This document shows, piece after piece, positions 1 through 8,838 of a DNA stretch of 64,000 bases. A model generated the notes under the pieces. That model had not been told where the DNA came from. It saw nothing but the letters and a program-made list of their open reading frames with translations, and made no database searches. Where the stretch lies: positions 496,001 to 560,000 of the forward strand of contig NZ_LT796768.1 of the NCBI RefSeq assembly GCF_900167475.1, read 5' to 3'. A program made the translations under genes and the position numbers. Position 1 is the stretch's first letter. Each line of letters opens with the position of its first letter. The DNA comes from Aeromicrobium choanae (GTDB lineage Bacteria > Actinomycetota > Actinomycetes > Propionibacteriales > Nocardioidaceae).

Positions 1-1
1 C

Positions 2-115
2 TTCCACGGCGAGCGCCTGGTCTACGCGACCCTGGCGGTCGTGGTCGGCCTCGTGGCCGGCTGGGGCGCGCTCACCCTGACGGACTCACGCTCCACCGAG
101 GAGCACCCCGCCTGA
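2..115 (+). CDS. C-terminal end of a membrane protein (5' end outside window)
   Basis: Only the last 37 codons are present, read in frame 2 and ending in TGA at 113-115. The visible part has one hydrophobic helix ([20 protein letters not shown]) and a short polar tail ending EEHPA. This fits the last transmembrane segment of a small integral membrane protein; a CrcB-like fluoride channel tail is possible but cannot be proved from this fragment. The next gene starts 26 bases later on the same strand behind its own -10-like hexamer, so the two need not be co-transcribed. Confidence 0.55.
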   Translation, partial: FHGERLVYATLAVVVGLVAGWGALTLTDSRSTEEHPA

Positions 116-141
116 GCGCACCGCGCACTAGGCTCGCGAGC

Positions 142-1392
142 GTGAGCACGCGTGACTCTGTCGGCTTCGCCGCGATCGTCGGAGGTCTCGCCGGGGCCGC
201 CCTCGCCTCGGGGCGCGGCGCTCGTGCGGTCGCGGTCGCGTCGGCCGCAGGAGCAGCCGGACTCGCCGCGTCCGAGGCGGTGGCCCGGGCTCGTCAGGGC
301 AAGGACGAGATCCCGGCCCTGTGGCAGCGGATCGCCGTGAGCGCGGCGCTCGCGGCACCGCTCGGCTGGGTGGCCGATCGGGCCGGCGCCGGACCGAGGG
401 CGATCAGCACGGTCACCGGCGCGGCGATCGGCGCACTCGGCCTTCGACCGCAGAAGGTGGCGATGGGTCCCGTGGTCGGTGCCGCGGTCGGCCAGGCACT
501 GAACCGCAGCGGAGCCTCCGGCGCGCTGACGGCTGCCGTGACGGTCGTGGTCCAGCGCGGCGCCTCGGCACTCGTCTTCCGCGACCCGCAGGTGAGCCTG
601 CTCGCCGAGCGCGCCCACGCCGCCGACCTGCCGTTCGTGGTCCCCCGCCCCGCCCGGTCGAGGTTCGTCGGCACCGACTACGTCCGCGAGCTCGCCGACG
701 AGATCGGCGGGGAGTACACCGCCGATCACGGGGACACCGGCATCGTCGCCTCACTCGACGCCCTGGCGGGACCGGGGTTCGACCCTCAGCACGTCGACCC
801 GCTCGTGCGGGAGTTCTACGAGCACACCACCCGGTTCGCCCTCGACATCGTCCCGCGGTGGCGCGCCTGGGTCCGCCCGGGCTACCTCCTCTACCGCCGC
901 CTCGTCGCGCGCCCGCTGGGTCAGGCGAGCATGCCGATGAACCAGCGCGAGGCCCAGCGCGGCATCCGCAGCCGCATCGACACGATCTCGGGCGTGGACG
1001 GCACCGTGTCCGTCCGCGGCTGGATCCGGTCGTTCGCCGACGACGACGAGCCGATCATGCTCGGCATCTACACGACCTACGCCCACGAGGGAGCGGGCTA
1101 CGTCAGCGTCGGCTTCCCGCTCCCCGAGGGCAGCTTCACCGCCACGCTGCGCCCGCGCTCACGACCCGACGGCGGCCTCACCCTCACGAGTCGCGTCGAC
1201 GACGGCCAGGCCGGGCACTACCTCTCCTACGTCGACACGACCGCCGACGAGTTGACCACCCTGGCCGTACCCGGCTTCGAGGAGGAGCTCGACGTGTTCG
1301 TCCGCGACGGCGCCCTGCGCGCCGAGCACGCGTTCCGGCTCTTCGGCTTCGGATTCCTCGTCCTGGACTACCGGATCACCCGGAGGTCCTGA
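142..1392 (+). CDS. conserved hypothetical protein, Gly/Ala-rich N-terminus
   Basis: This 416-aa protein is not recognised. Roughly the first 110 residues are Gly/Ala-rich with weakly hydrophobic stretches ([33 protein letters not shown]), possibly membrane-associated helices. The C-terminal two thirds looks globular, with aromatic and beta-prone segments. The GTG start lies 7 nt after TAGGCT (129-134), the spacing of an actinobacterial leaderless transcript, and there is no convincing Shine-Dalgarno sequence. It stands between a membrane protein fragment and a flavoprotein on the same strand, with no functional hint from either. Confidence 0.7.
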   Translation: MSTRDSVGFAAIVGGLAGAALASGRGARAVAVASAAGAAGLAASEAVARARQGKDEIPALWQRIAVSAALAAPLGWVADRAGAGPRAISTVTGAAIGALGLRPQKVAMGPVVGAAVGQALNRSGASGALTAAVTVVVQRGASALVFRDPQVSLLAERAHAADLPFVVPRPARSRFVGTDYVRELADEIGGEYTADHGDTGIVASLDALAGPGFDPQHVDPLVREFYEHTTRFALDIVPRWRAWVRPGYLLYRRLVARPLGQASMPMNQREAQRGIRSRIDTISGVDGTVSVRGWIRSFADDDEPIMLGIYTTYAHEGAGYVSVGFPLPEGSFTATLRPRSRPDGGLTLTSRVDDGQAGHYLSYVDTTADELTTLAVPGFEEELDVFVRDGALRAEHAFRLFGFGFLVLDYRITRRS

Positions 1393-1434
1393 TGGGCCGT
1401 TGACGCCGCGCACGCGCAGGAGCACCGTGGACGG

Positions 1435-2799
1435 ATGAGCACCCAGCTCGACGTGGACTACCTCGTGGTGGGCGCCGGGGCCATGGGGATGGCGTTCACC
1501 GACGCCCTGGTCGACCACTCGGACGCACGCGTCGCCCTCGTCGACCGCCGGCACGCCGCCGGCGGCCACTGGCTCGAGGCGTACCCGTTCGTCCGGCTGC
1601 ACCAGGCCTCCGCGTTCTACGGCGTCGCGTCCACCCTGCTCGGCGGCGGGCGACTGCAGGAGAGCGGCCCCGAGCAAGGCCTGCAGGAGCGCGCCACCCG
1701 GAACGAGATCTGCCGCTACTTCGAGTCCGTCCTGACGGCGCTGACCGACTCCGGCCGGGTGCAGTTCCTGTCCGGCTGCGAGTACACCGGCGACCACACG
1801 GTGGTGTCGCTGGTCTCCGGAGAGCGGTTCAGCGTGCCGGAGCACTGCCGGATCGTCGACGCCCACTACCTGGCCCCGAGCATCCCGGCGGAGCAGCCGC
1901 CGCCCTTCGCGGTCGAGGACGGGGCACGCGTGATCGCGGTCAACGACCTCGCCCGGCTGGAGGAGGCGCCGAGCGAGTACGTCATCGCCGGGGCGGGCAA
2001 GACCGCGACGGACGCCTGCATCTGGCTCCTGGCGCACGGCGTGGATCCTGACCGGATCACGTGGGTGCGCCCCCGGGATCCGTGGATGTTCGACCGCGCC
2101 GCGATCCAGCCCGATCCCGCGATCTTCCTGGGCATGGTCGCCGACCTCATGGAGGCCGCCCGCGGGGCAGCCTCGCCCGAGGACCTCTTCCTGCGACTCG
2201 AGGACGCTGGGATCATGCTGCGGATCGATCGCGACGTGGCGCCCACGATGGCGAAGTGCCCCACCCTCGGCCGCTGGGAGCTGGAGCAGCTGCGCTCCCT
2301 CGAGCACGTCGTCCGCCACGGCCACCTCACTTCGGTCGCTCCCGGGCGCCTCGGTTTCGCCGACGCGTCCGTGCGGGTGGCGCCCGACGCCGTGGTGGTC
2401 CACTGCGCCGCGGACGGCCTGAAGTACCCGCCGCTGGTGCCGATCTGGGGCCCGGACGCGATCACGCTGCAGCCGATCCGCGCGGGCTTCCCGTGCTTCG
2501 GGGCGGCGCTCGCCGGCTACGTGGAGGCGACCCGCGACGACGATGGCGCGAAGAACCGCCTCTGCGCCCCGACGCCCTACGGCGACTCGATGCGGCAGTG
2601 GATCGCGATGACGGTCCTCGGCGGCCGCTCTGCCGCCGCGGCGACCTCCGAGCCCGATGTGAAGGCGTGGTCGAACGGCGTCGCCCTCAATCCCGCACGC
2701 ATTCCCGAGGGATACTCCTCAGCAGCCCTGGACGACGCGCGCGAGCGCCTCGCGGCCCACGGCGGCCCCGGGATGGAGCGCCTCGCGCAGCTCGTGTGA
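1435..2799 (+). CDS. FAD/NAD(P)-binding oxidoreductase
   Basis: A 454-aa flavoprotein. The N-terminus carries a Rossmann dinucleotide-binding motif (VVGAGAMGMAFTDALV, near residues 11-26) followed by an acidic strand end (VALVDRR) as expected for FAD binding. A second nucleotide-binding stretch (YVIAGAGKTATDACIW, near residue 182) resembles the NAD(P) site of monooxygenase-type flavoproteins. The substrate cannot be read from sequence. The ATG start lies 42 bases after the preceding stop. It ends 13 bases before the stop of the convergent deaminase gene. Cytosolic; no signal peptide. Confidence 0.8.
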   Translation: MSTQLDVDYLVVGAGAMGMAFTDALVDHSDARVALVDRRHAAGGHWLEAYPFVRLHQASAFYGVASTLLGGGRLQESGPEQGLQERATRNEICRYFESVLTALTDSGRVQFLSGCEYTGDHTVVSLVSGERFSVPEHCRIVDAHYLAPSIPAEQPPPFAVEDGARVIAVNDLARLEEAPSEYVIAGAGKTATDACIWLLAHGVDPDRITWVRPRDPWMFDRAAIQPDPAIFLGMVADLMEAARGAASPEDLFLRLEDAGIMLRIDRDVAPTMAKCPTLGRWELEQLRSLEHVVRHGHLTSVAPGRLGFADASVRVAPDAVVVHCAADGLKYPPLVPIWGPDAITLQPIRAGFPCFGAALAGYVEATRDDDGAKNRLCAPTPYGDSMRQWIAMTVLGGRSAAAATSEPDVKAWSNGVALNPARIPEGYSSAALDDARERLAAHGGPGMERLAQLV

Positions 2800-2812
2800 C
2801 GGCGCGACCGGC

Positions 2813-3289
2813 TCAGTAGCGCACCCGGTCGGCACGGCCGAGCCACGCCTCGAAGGGTCGTGCCGCGGCGTCCGTGCGTGCGCTCACCACGGGGACGCCC
2901 CACGTCGACCGGTCGCGGGCGAACAGCTCGTAGAACTCGCGGTCGTCGAATCCCCCGTCGGCGGCGTCGTCGCGATCGGCCGCGTGGACGATCCGGTCGA
3001 CGCGTGCCCACAGTGAGGCTGCCAGGCACATCGGGCACGGCTCGCAGGACGCGTAGAGCGTCATGCCGGACAGGGAGAAGTCACCGAGCGCCCGGCCCGC
3101 GGCACGGATGGCGACGACCTCGGCGTGGGCCGTGGGGTCGAAGTCGCGGGTGACCCGGTTCTGGCCCGCGGCGACCAGCTCTCCGTCGCGCACCAGGACG
3201 GCCGCGAACGGACCACCTCCGGCCTCCACGTTCTCGACCGCGAGATCGATCGCCATGGTCAGCCAGCGCGCGTCGTCCGGGTCCGTCAT
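2813..3289 (-). CDS. nucleoside deaminase (CDA/GuaD-TadA fold)
   Basis: A 158-aa zinc-dependent deaminase of the cytidine/deoxycytidylate deaminase superfamily. Both catalytic motifs are visible: HAE (in TAHAEVVAIRAAG, zinc ligand plus catalytic Glu) and PCPMC (zinc-binding Cys pair, in CEPCPMCLAA). Length and the FDPTAHAE and C-terminal FYELF features fit guanine deaminase-like nucleobase deaminases better than tRNA adenosine deaminase, but the substrate is an inference. The start at MTDPDD is preferred over an upstream in-frame start because TACGCT (3296-3301, minus strand) sits 6 nt before the ATG, a leaderless arrangement. Convergent with the flavoprotein gene. Confidence 0.85.
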   Translation of the reverse strand: MTDPDDARWLTMAIDLAVENVEAGGGPFAAVLVRDGELVAAGQNRVTRDFDPTAHAEVVAIRAAGRALGDFSLSGMTLYASCEPCPMCLAASLWARVDRIVHAADRDDAADGGFDDREFYELFARDRSTWGVPVVSARTDAAARPFEAWLGRADRVRY

Positions 3290-3396
3290 GGGGCGAGCGT
3301 AAACGCTGTTCACCGCCGCTGAGTCCTTCCGGGTCCACAATGGCCAGTAGCGGCCTGTCAGCCCGACGGGTCGTGGCTCCCGGAAGGAAGCGTGAG

Positions 3397-3738
3397 ATGG
3401 CGAAATTTCTGATCTCGTTCGTTGAGGGCGCGATGCAGGTCTCCGAGGACGAGCTGCCCGAGGTGGTGATGGCCGCTCACGCCGTGGTCGACGAGGCCAA
3501 GGACGCCGGCGTCTGGATCCTCGGCGGTGGCCTGAAGAACCATTCCGAGGCCACCCTCGTCACGCCCGAGCGCACTCTCGTCGACGATCCCGAGCCCTCC
3601 GCGAACGGCGCCATCGCCGGCTTCGCGCTCATCGAGGTGCGGACGTACGAGGAGGCCCTGGAGTGGGCCGCCGAGATCGCGGCGGCCTGCCGGTGCGACC
3701 AAGAGGTGCGCGAGCTCCTGCCGAGCGCCCGGACCTGA
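3397..3738 (+). CDS. YCII-domain protein
   Basis: A 113-aa YCII/DGPF-like protein of the dimeric alpha-beta barrel superfamily. Typical features are the short first strand (MAKFLISFVEG), the WILGGGL segment and the GFALIEVRTYEEALEWAAEI strand-helix unit. These proteins are small cytosolic enzymes or binding proteins, often without assigned function. The start is fixed by a strong GGAAGGAAG ribosome-binding site upstream of MAKFL; an earlier in-frame start lacks one. Its last 110 bases overlap the 3' end of the convergent membrane-protein gene, which is unusually long for a tail-to-tail overlap. Confidence 0.8.
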   Translation: MAKFLISFVEGAMQVSEDELPEVVMAAHAVVDEAKDAGVWILGGGLKNHSEATLVTPERTLVDDPEPSANGAIAGFALIEVRTYEEALEWAAEIAAACRCDQEVRELLPSART

Positions 3739-4846
3739 CCGGGTCGAGGTCGACGTCCTCGAACTCGATCTCCACGTACGTGAACCAGCCCCGCGGGTCG
3801 CGCCACCGGCCCACTCCTGAGGAGACCACGTGGTGGCCCTCGTCGTCGGTGTGGCCGGCGAGCGGCGTCGACCAGGTCTGCGGCACGAACTCCGTCCCGT
3901 CCTCCGAGGCACGGAAGCGGTCGTCGGACACGAAGTTGACCAGCCGGTCCCCGTCGAACGTCAGCACCGCCGTGACCGTCTGCCGCCCGTTCGTGAACTC
4001 GCCCCGCACCTGACGGTCGTCCAGCGGGGTCCACCGGATCGGCGCCCCGACGATCGCGCCCGGGGTCAGCACCACGAGATCGTTGAAGACCGTGACCGTC
4101 TCGCCCTGGTCGAGCTCCGGTCCCGAGGCGTCGAGGACCGTGGCCACCGAGAGCACCTTGGCCCGCATCGACGCCCGCGCCCCGGCGTAGCCGTGCAGCA
4201 CGAGCACCGGCAGCGAGTACCGGCTGGCCTCCATGAGGAAGATGCGGCGGGGGTCGGCGCCGAACGTGTTGACCTGCTTGCCCGCGAAGTCCATCCACGG
4301 TGCGTCCGGGCCGGTGCGGATGCGACCGGTGAACTCGGCCCGGACGCTCGTGGGTCGCGGCCGGCCGACGGCACCCGAGCTGCGGACGTAGGCCGCGACG
4401 GGCGCGGGCAGGCCGTCGAGGTCCTCCTCCGTGATCACCGGAGCGAGCGCGTCCGCCTGGGCGAGCGCCTCCTGCACCTGCTGGTGCCACTGCGCGTGGA
4501 AGCTGAACGGGCCCCGCAGCAGGAACGAGTACGCGGCCACCACCAGCAGGAAGACGTTGACCACGGTGCCGGAGCCCGAGACGTCCCACGAGGTCAGGAT
4601 CGCGACCTGCGAGACCACCGCCGCGACCACCGCCAGCAGCCACCAGCCGACCACCCGCCCGAGGGCGGCGAACAGGGCCGTGACCAGCAGGAGCACCGCG
4701 GCGACGAGCCACAGCAGGCCCAGCCCGGTGGACTTCTCGAGGGTGGGATCGTCGGCCCATCCGAATCTCTCGGCGGCCCCCAGGAGGTGGATCAGGCCGT
4801 GGACGGTCACCAGCGCCACGACGGTCCACCGAAGGAGATTCGTCAT
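3629..4846 (-). CDS. membrane protein with DUF6544-like soluble domain
   Basis: A 405-aa protein with about four N-terminal transmembrane helices in the first 130 residues (LLRWTVVALVTVHGLIHLLGA, LGLLWLVAAVLLLVTALFAAL, VVGWWLLAVVAAVVSQVAIL, VVNVFLLVVAAYSFLL) followed by a roughly 250-residue soluble domain. The domain resembles the DUF6544/DUF6920 family (ADPRRIFLMEASRY, LNNLVV-like FNDLVVLTPGAI); this is a memory-based match, not a search. AAGGGAG lies 8 nt before the chosen ATG. The last 40 or so residues are Arg/Pro-rich and lie antisense to the YCII gene, so they may be read-through of a lost stop rather than a conserved tail. Confidence 0.7.
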   Translation of the reverse strand: MTNLLRWTVVALVTVHGLIHLLGAAERFGWADDPTLEKSTGLGLLWLVAAVLLLVTALFAALGRVVGWWLLAVVAAVVSQVAILTSWDVSGSGTVVNVFLLVVAAYSFLLRGPFSFHAQWHQQVQEALAQADALAPVITEEDLDGLPAPVAAYVRSSGAVGRPRPTSVRAEFTGRIRTGPDAPWMDFAGKQVNTFGADPRRIFLMEASRYSLPVLVLHGYAGARASMRAKVLSVATVLDASGPELDQGETVTVFNDLVVLTPGAIVGAPIRWTPLDDRQVRGEFTNGRQTVTAVLTFDGDRLVNFVSDDRFRASEDGTEFVPQTWSTPLAGHTDDEGHHVVSSGVGRWRDPRGWFTYVEIEFEDVDLDPVRSGRSAGARAPLGRTGRPPRSRRPTPGPPRTSAPR

Positions 4847-4964
4847 CGAGATCACTCCCTTCCTCCACTGTCCTCCCGGAGCGGGTCACCCGCCACCGAA
4901 CGCGCACCCTGTACAAGCCGGGCTCCCGTCCACGACGATCGACGGGAGGACGAGAGGAGCACCG

Positions 4965-5882
4965 ATGCCGCACTCCCCCACCGATGGTGAGCCGGCGATC
5001 CTCGTCGACGGACTCGTCAAGCGATTCGGCTCGTTCCCCGCGCTCGACGGACTCGACCTGAGCGTCGCGGCCGGCGAGGTCCACGGATTCCTCGGCCCGA
5101 ACGGTGCCGGCAAGTCCACGACCATCCGCGTGCTGCTCGGCCTGCTGCGCGCGACCTCGGGCACCGTGCGCCTGCTCGGCGGCGACCCGTGGCGCGACGT
5201 CGTTGCCCTGCACCGCCGGCTCGCGTACGTGCCCGGCGACGTCGTGCTGTGGCCGGGCCTTTCGGGCGGCGAGGCCATCGACCTGCTCGGGAACCTGCGC
5301 GGCGGCCTCGACGAGCGGCGACGCGCCCACCTGCTCGAGCGGTTCGAGCTGGACCCCACGAAGAAGGGGCGCCAGTACTCCAAGGGCAACCGGCAGAAGG
5401 TGGCGATCGTGGCGGCGCTGGCCGCCGACGTGGAGCTGCTGATCCTCGACGAGCCCACGTCCGGCCTCGACCCGCTCATGGAGGCGGTGTTCCAGGACGA
5501 GATCGCGCAGGAGAAGGCACGCGGCCGCACGATCCTGCTGTCGAGCCACATCATGAGCGAGGTCGAGGCGCTCGCCGACCGCGTCAGCATCATCCGCGCC
5601 GGGAGGGTGGTCCAGACCGGCACGCTCGACGACCTCCGCGGGCAGACGCGCCTCACGATCAGCGCCACGCTGTCGCGGGTGCCGCACGAGCGCCTCGACG
5701 TCCTGCACGACGTGCACCTCGACGAGCACCAGCGGCTGACCGCCACCGTCGAGCCCGCCCGCATCAACGAGGCGATGGCCGCGCTGACGCCCCTCGGGAT
5801 GACGGCACTGACGGTGTCTCCGGCGTCGCTGGAGGACCTGTTCCTGCGGCAGTACGGCGACACCGGCGAGGACGCCGGATGA
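4965..5882 (+). CDS. ABC exporter ATP-binding protein
   Basis: A 305-aa nucleotide-binding subunit of an ABC-2 type exporter. Walker A is GPNGAGKST (near residue 45), Walker B is LLILDEPTSGLDP, and the H-loop is SSHIMSEV. The signature motif is degenerate (YSKGNRQK in place of LSGGQ), as in several antibiotic-export ATPases. The C-terminal region after about residue 225 is the usual regulatory extension (DVHLDEHQRLTATVEPARI). The ATG follows GAGAGGAGC. The stop overlaps the permease start (ATGA), so the two are translationally coupled. Confidence 0.9.
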   Translation: MPHSPTDGEPAILVDGLVKRFGSFPALDGLDLSVAAGEVHGFLGPNGAGKSTTIRVLLGLLRATSGTVRLLGGDPWRDVVALHRRLAYVPGDVVLWPGLSGGEAIDLLGNLRGGLDERRRAHLLERFELDPTKKGRQYSKGNRQKVAIVAALAADVELLILDEPTSGLDPLMEAVFQDEIAQEKARGRTILLSSHIMSEVEALADRVSIIRAGRVVQTGTLDDLRGQTRLTISATLSRVPHERLDVLHDVHLDEHQRLTATVEPARINEAMAALTPLGMTALTVSPASLEDLFLRQYGDTGEDAG

Positions 5883-7486
5883 CGACCGCCGTCAGGGCCG
5901 CGCCGCTCACCGGGACCCGCCCGCTGCTGAAGGTGTCGCTGCACCAGGACGCTCGCCTCATCGCGCCCTGGGTCGTGCTGATCTCCGTGCTGTCGGCGTC
6001 GTCGATCCTGGCCTACGCGTGGGTGTTCCCCGACGCGGACGACCGTCACGCGCTGGCGGCGACGCTCGGCTCGAATCCGGCACTGTCGCTCGTCTTCGGA
6101 CCTGCCCGGGACCTCATGACGGCCGACGGGTTCAACGCCTGGCGCGCCGGCCAGCTGGGCGCGTTCTTCGCCGGTCTGATGGCGATCCTCATCGTGGTGC
6201 GCAACAGTCGCGCCAACGAGGACTCCGGGCAGGCCGAGCTCATCGCGTCGGGGGTGATCGCGCGCCATTCGCGGCTCGCCGTCGCCGTGCTCATGGCGGC
6301 CGTCGCGGCCGTCGCGCTCGGGGTGTTCTGCTTCGTCGTCACGGTCCTGTGCGGCGGCGGCCTGGTGCCGACGCTGATTCTCTCGGCCAGCTTCACCGCG
6401 TCGGCGCTGATGTTCGCGGGCGTCGCGGCGGTGACCTCGCAGCTCGCGTCGGAGGCGCGGACCGCCAGCAGCATGGCCGTGGGCACGCTCGGCGTCTTCT
6501 ACGTCCTGCGCGGCTACATCGACTCGAGTGACTTCCCCGACTGGGTCACGTGGCTCACGCCGCTGGGGTGGCTCGAGGAGACCCGGCCCGCCACGGAGAA
6601 CGACCCGTGGCCGCTGCTGCTGGCGCTGGCCTTCGCGATCCTGCTCGTCCTCGCGGCGTTCGCCCTGCAGGGCCACCGCGACTTCGGTCAGGGCATGGTC
6701 GCCACCCGCCCGGGGCCGGCGCGCGCCGGGCTGGCCGGCAGCGCGTGGGGCCTGGCGTTCCGGCTGCACCGAGGCCTCCTGCTGACCTGGCTCGTGGGCT
6801 TCGCCGGCCTCGGGCTGCTCTTCGGCAACATCGCCACCTCGATCGGCGACCTCATCGCCGAGAACCCGGCGATCGGCGCCGTGCTGGCCGCCGGGGGCTC
6901 GAGCAGCCTGACCTTCGCGTTCCTCATGACGATCCTGCAGATCATCGCGATCATCGCCGCCGCCATGGGAGTGCAGATCGTGCTGCGTATCCACGCCGAG
7001 GAGATGGACGTCCGCGTGGACCCGCTGCTGGCCACGTCGCTGCGGCGGCCGACCTACCTGGCCAGCAATGCCCTCGTGGCGTTCGGGTCCACGGCGGTGG
7101 CGATGCTGGTCGCGGGCACCACGCTCGGTCTCGTCGCGTCGGCCGAGGACGACACGGTGGCGTTCGGCGACGTGGTGGCGCAGGCCGCGGTGACGATCCC
7201 CGGCGTGTGGGTCCTGGTCGCGCTCGCACTGGCTGTGGTGGGAGCGGCGCCGGCGAAGCGCCTCGTCGGCTGGCTCGGCGTGGTCGCCACGTTCGGCCTC
7301 ACGATCCTCGGCCCCACCTTCAACCTGTGGGACTGGGTGCTCGACATCAGCCCGCTGCGCCACGTCCCCGACGTCACGTCCGCGTCGCCCGAGTGGAGCG
7401 GCCTGGCCTGGCTCGCCGGCTTCATCGCTCTGTTCACCACGATCGGCTTCGCCGGCTTCCGCCGGCGCGACATCGCCCGCACCTGA
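5879..7486 (+). CDS. ABC exporter permease (two fused 6-TM halves)
   Basis: A 535-aa integral membrane protein with about twelve hydrophobic segments in two halves, the organisation of full-length ABC-2 exporter permeases of the tetronasin-resistance (TnrB) kind. The start overlaps the ATPase stop by four bases, so the pair forms one exporter. The charged segment EEMDVRVDPLLATSLRRPTYL in the second half is the usual cytoplasmic coupling region. The substrate is unknown; relatives export antibiotics or lipids. The gene is followed 11 bases later by a deazaflavin-reductase-like gene, probably in the same transcript. Confidence 0.87.
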   Translation: MTTAVRAAPLTGTRPLLKVSLHQDARLIAPWVVLISVLSASSILAYAWVFPDADDRHALAATLGSNPALSLVFGPARDLMTADGFNAWRAGQLGAFFAGLMAILIVVRNSRANEDSGQAELIASGVIARHSRLAVAVLMAAVAAVALGVFCFVVTVLCGGGLVPTLILSASFTASALMFAGVAAVTSQLASEARTASSMAVGTLGVFYVLRGYIDSSDFPDWVTWLTPLGWLEETRPATENDPWPLLLALAFAILLVLAAFALQGHRDFGQGMVATRPGPARAGLAGSAWGLAFRLHRGLLLTWLVGFAGLGLLFGNIATSIGDLIAENPAIGAVLAAGGSSSLTFAFLMTILQIIAIIAAAMGVQIVLRIHAEEMDVRVDPLLATSLRRPTYLASNALVAFGSTAVAMLVAGTTLGLVASAEDDTVAFGDVVAQAAVTIPGVWVLVALALAVVGAAPAKRLVGWLGVVATFGLTILGPTFNLWDWVLDISPLRHVPDVTSASPEWSGLAWLAGFIALFTTIGFAGFRRRDIART

Positions 7487-7497
7487 CAGGAGTTCCC

Positions 7498-7875
7498 ATG
7501 CCCTTCCTCGGCCGGTTCCCGGCCCTCCCCCGGGTCCTCAACCCGTACATGCTGCCGCTGGCGAGAAAAGTGCCTCCGCTGGTGGTGCTGCGGCACTTCG
7601 GCAGGCGCACCGGCCGCACGTTCGAGGCGCCCGTGATGGCCTTCGCCACCGGTCGCGGCTTCATCGTGGCGCTCACGTACGGTCACGACCCGAACTGGGC
7701 GCTCAACCTGCTCGCGGCGGGTCAGGGCGAGATGGTCCGCGCCGGTCGCACCTACGCCATCAGCGACCCGCGCCGCCGGACCGACGCCCACGCCGACGTG
7801 CCCGCACCCATCGCCGCGATCCTGCGCGCCATGGACGTGCACGACTTCCTCGAGTTCTCGACGACACCGCTCTGA
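7498..7875 (+). CDS. nitroreductase-family deazaflavin (F420)-dependent oxidoreductase-like protein
   Basis: A 125-aa protein of the actinobacterial split-barrel DUF385/Ddn family, which uses or binds the deazaflavin F420. The recognisable stretch is LRHFGRRTGRTFEAPVMAF followed by GRGFIVALTYGHDPNWALNLLAAG, corresponding to the family's GRKTG...P...G.Y..VAS..G....P.W..NL pattern. The start follows a clear CAGGAG site 5 nt upstream. It lies 11 bases after the ABC permease, so is probably the third gene of that operon. The substrate is unknown. Confidence 0.82.
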   Translation: MPFLGRFPALPRVLNPYMLPLARKVPPLVVLRHFGRRTGRTFEAPVMAFATGRGFIVALTYGHDPNWALNLLAAGQGEMVRAGRTYAISDPRRRTDAHADVPAPIAAILRAMDVHDFLEFSTTPL

Positions 7876-7878
7876 CCG

Positions 7879-7904
7879 GTCACATCCGGCGCGTCCCGAT
7901 CGTC
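7879..7904 (+). promoter_or_regulatory. ECF41/SigJ-type promoter of the sigma-factor gene
   Basis: GTCACA (7879-7884), exactly 16 bases, then CGTC (7901-7904). This matches the TGTCACA-N16-CGTC pattern known for ECF41-class promoters, with GG in place of TG. The same arrangement with nearly identical flanks recurs at 8781-8806 downstream of the sigma gene. Autoregulation is inferred. Confidence 0.75.
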
Positions 7905-7940
7905 AACAGGATGACCGAACGAGATGGAAGGGTGGACGCC

Positions 7941-8777
7941 GTGGACCAGACGGAACAGTTCGAGGCCGAGCGACCGCGCCTCGTCGCGATCGCCGGGCGC
8001 GTGCTCGGCGACCCGGCCGAGGCGCAGGACATCGTCCAGCAGGCGTGGCTGCGCCTGCACCGCAACGAGACCCCGATCGACGACCTGCCGGCCTGGCTGA
8101 CCACGGTCACCACGCGGCTGTGCCTCGACCGGCTGAAGTCCCGCACGCCCGTGCCGTTCGAGGACGTCGACCCCGGCGAGACCGAGGGCGACCCGGCCGA
8201 CGACGTCGCACTCGCGGACACGGTCGGGATCGCGCTCAGCGTCGTGCTGGAGCGGCTGGCCCCGCGCGAGCGGGTCGCCTTCGTGCTGCACGACAGCTTC
8301 GGCTTCGAGTTCGGCACGATCGCCGCGGTCCTCGACACCACGCCGGCGGCGGCGCGCAAGCTCGCCTCGCGCGCCCGCGCCAAGGTGAGCCAGCCGCGCC
8401 CCGAGGACAGCCTCACCGACTGGGAGGTGGTGGACGCGTTCATGGCCGCGGCGAGGAACGGCGAGTTCGACCGCCTGCTTCAGCTGCTGGCGCCCGACGC
8501 CCTCGTCTCGGCTGACGATGCGGCAATCCTGGTCGGCACCCCCGAGCGCATCGAGGGGCGCGGAGAGGTGGCGGCGTTCTTCAACGGCAGCGCCCATGCG
8601 GCCCTGCCCGTGTTCGTCGAGGACCGACCCGGCACCGCGTGGTTCCTCAAGGGAGCCGCGCAGGTCGTGTTCGACTTCACCGTGCGCGACGGCCTCGTGC
8701 AGGCCATCACGTTCCGCGCCGCCCCCGAGGTGCTGGAGACGGTGCAGCGCCGCGACGGTGGCAATACCCGCACCTGA
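7941..8777 (+). CDS. ECF sigma factor with SnoaL-like C-terminal domain (SigJ/ECF41-like)
   Basis: A 278-aa sigma factor. Region 2 is near the N-terminus (RLVAIAGRVLGDPAEAQDIVQQAWLRL), region 4 spans about residues 100-150 (LERLAPRERVAFVLHDSFGFEFGTIAAVL), and the remaining 120 residues form a SnoaL/NTF2-like domain (LIQLLAPD-like LLQLLAPDALVSADDAAILVG). In ECF41/SigJ proteins this domain replaces a separate anti-sigma factor. The DGGGK and NPDKL motifs typical of ECF41 are not visible, so a related subgroup is possible. GTG at 7941 is preferred: GGAAGG lies 9 nt upstream, and an ATG at 7911 would fall only six bases after the promoter's CGTC. Confidence 0.85.
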   Translation: MDQTEQFEAERPRLVAIAGRVLGDPAEAQDIVQQAWLRLHRNETPIDDLPAWLTTVTTRLCLDRLKSRTPVPFEDVDPGETEGDPADDVALADTVGIALSVVLERLAPRERVAFVLHDSFGFEFGTIAAVLDTTPAAARKLASRARAKVSQPRPEDSLTDWEVVDAFMAAARNGEFDRLLQLLAPDALVSADDAAILVGTPERIEGRGEVAAFFNGSAHAALPVFVEDRPGTAWFLKGAAQVVFDFTVRDGLVQAITFRAAPEVLETVQRRDGGNTRT

Positions 8778-8780
8778 TCG

Positions 8781-8806
8781 GTCACACCGACACCCTCCCG
8801 ATCGTC
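8781..8806 (+). promoter_or_regulatory. second ECF41/SigJ-type promoter, before the DUF1059 gene
   Basis: GTCACA (8781-8786), 16 bases, then CGTC (8803-8806). The extended elements CGGTCACA and TCCCGATCGTCA are identical to those at 7877-7905, separated by the same nine bases of unrelated sequence. The element lies just after the sigma-factor stop codon and about 32 bases before the DUF1059 start, so the small gene is probably a direct target. Confidence 0.75.
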
Positions 8807-8838
8807 AGACAGATGAAGGCCCAACGAAGGAGAAGACC

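Noticed and set aside
4886-7363. Long minus-strand frame opposite the ABC exporter genes
   Set aside because: The plus strand has complete Walker motifs and a coupled permease; the minus translation is a charged low-complexity shadow.
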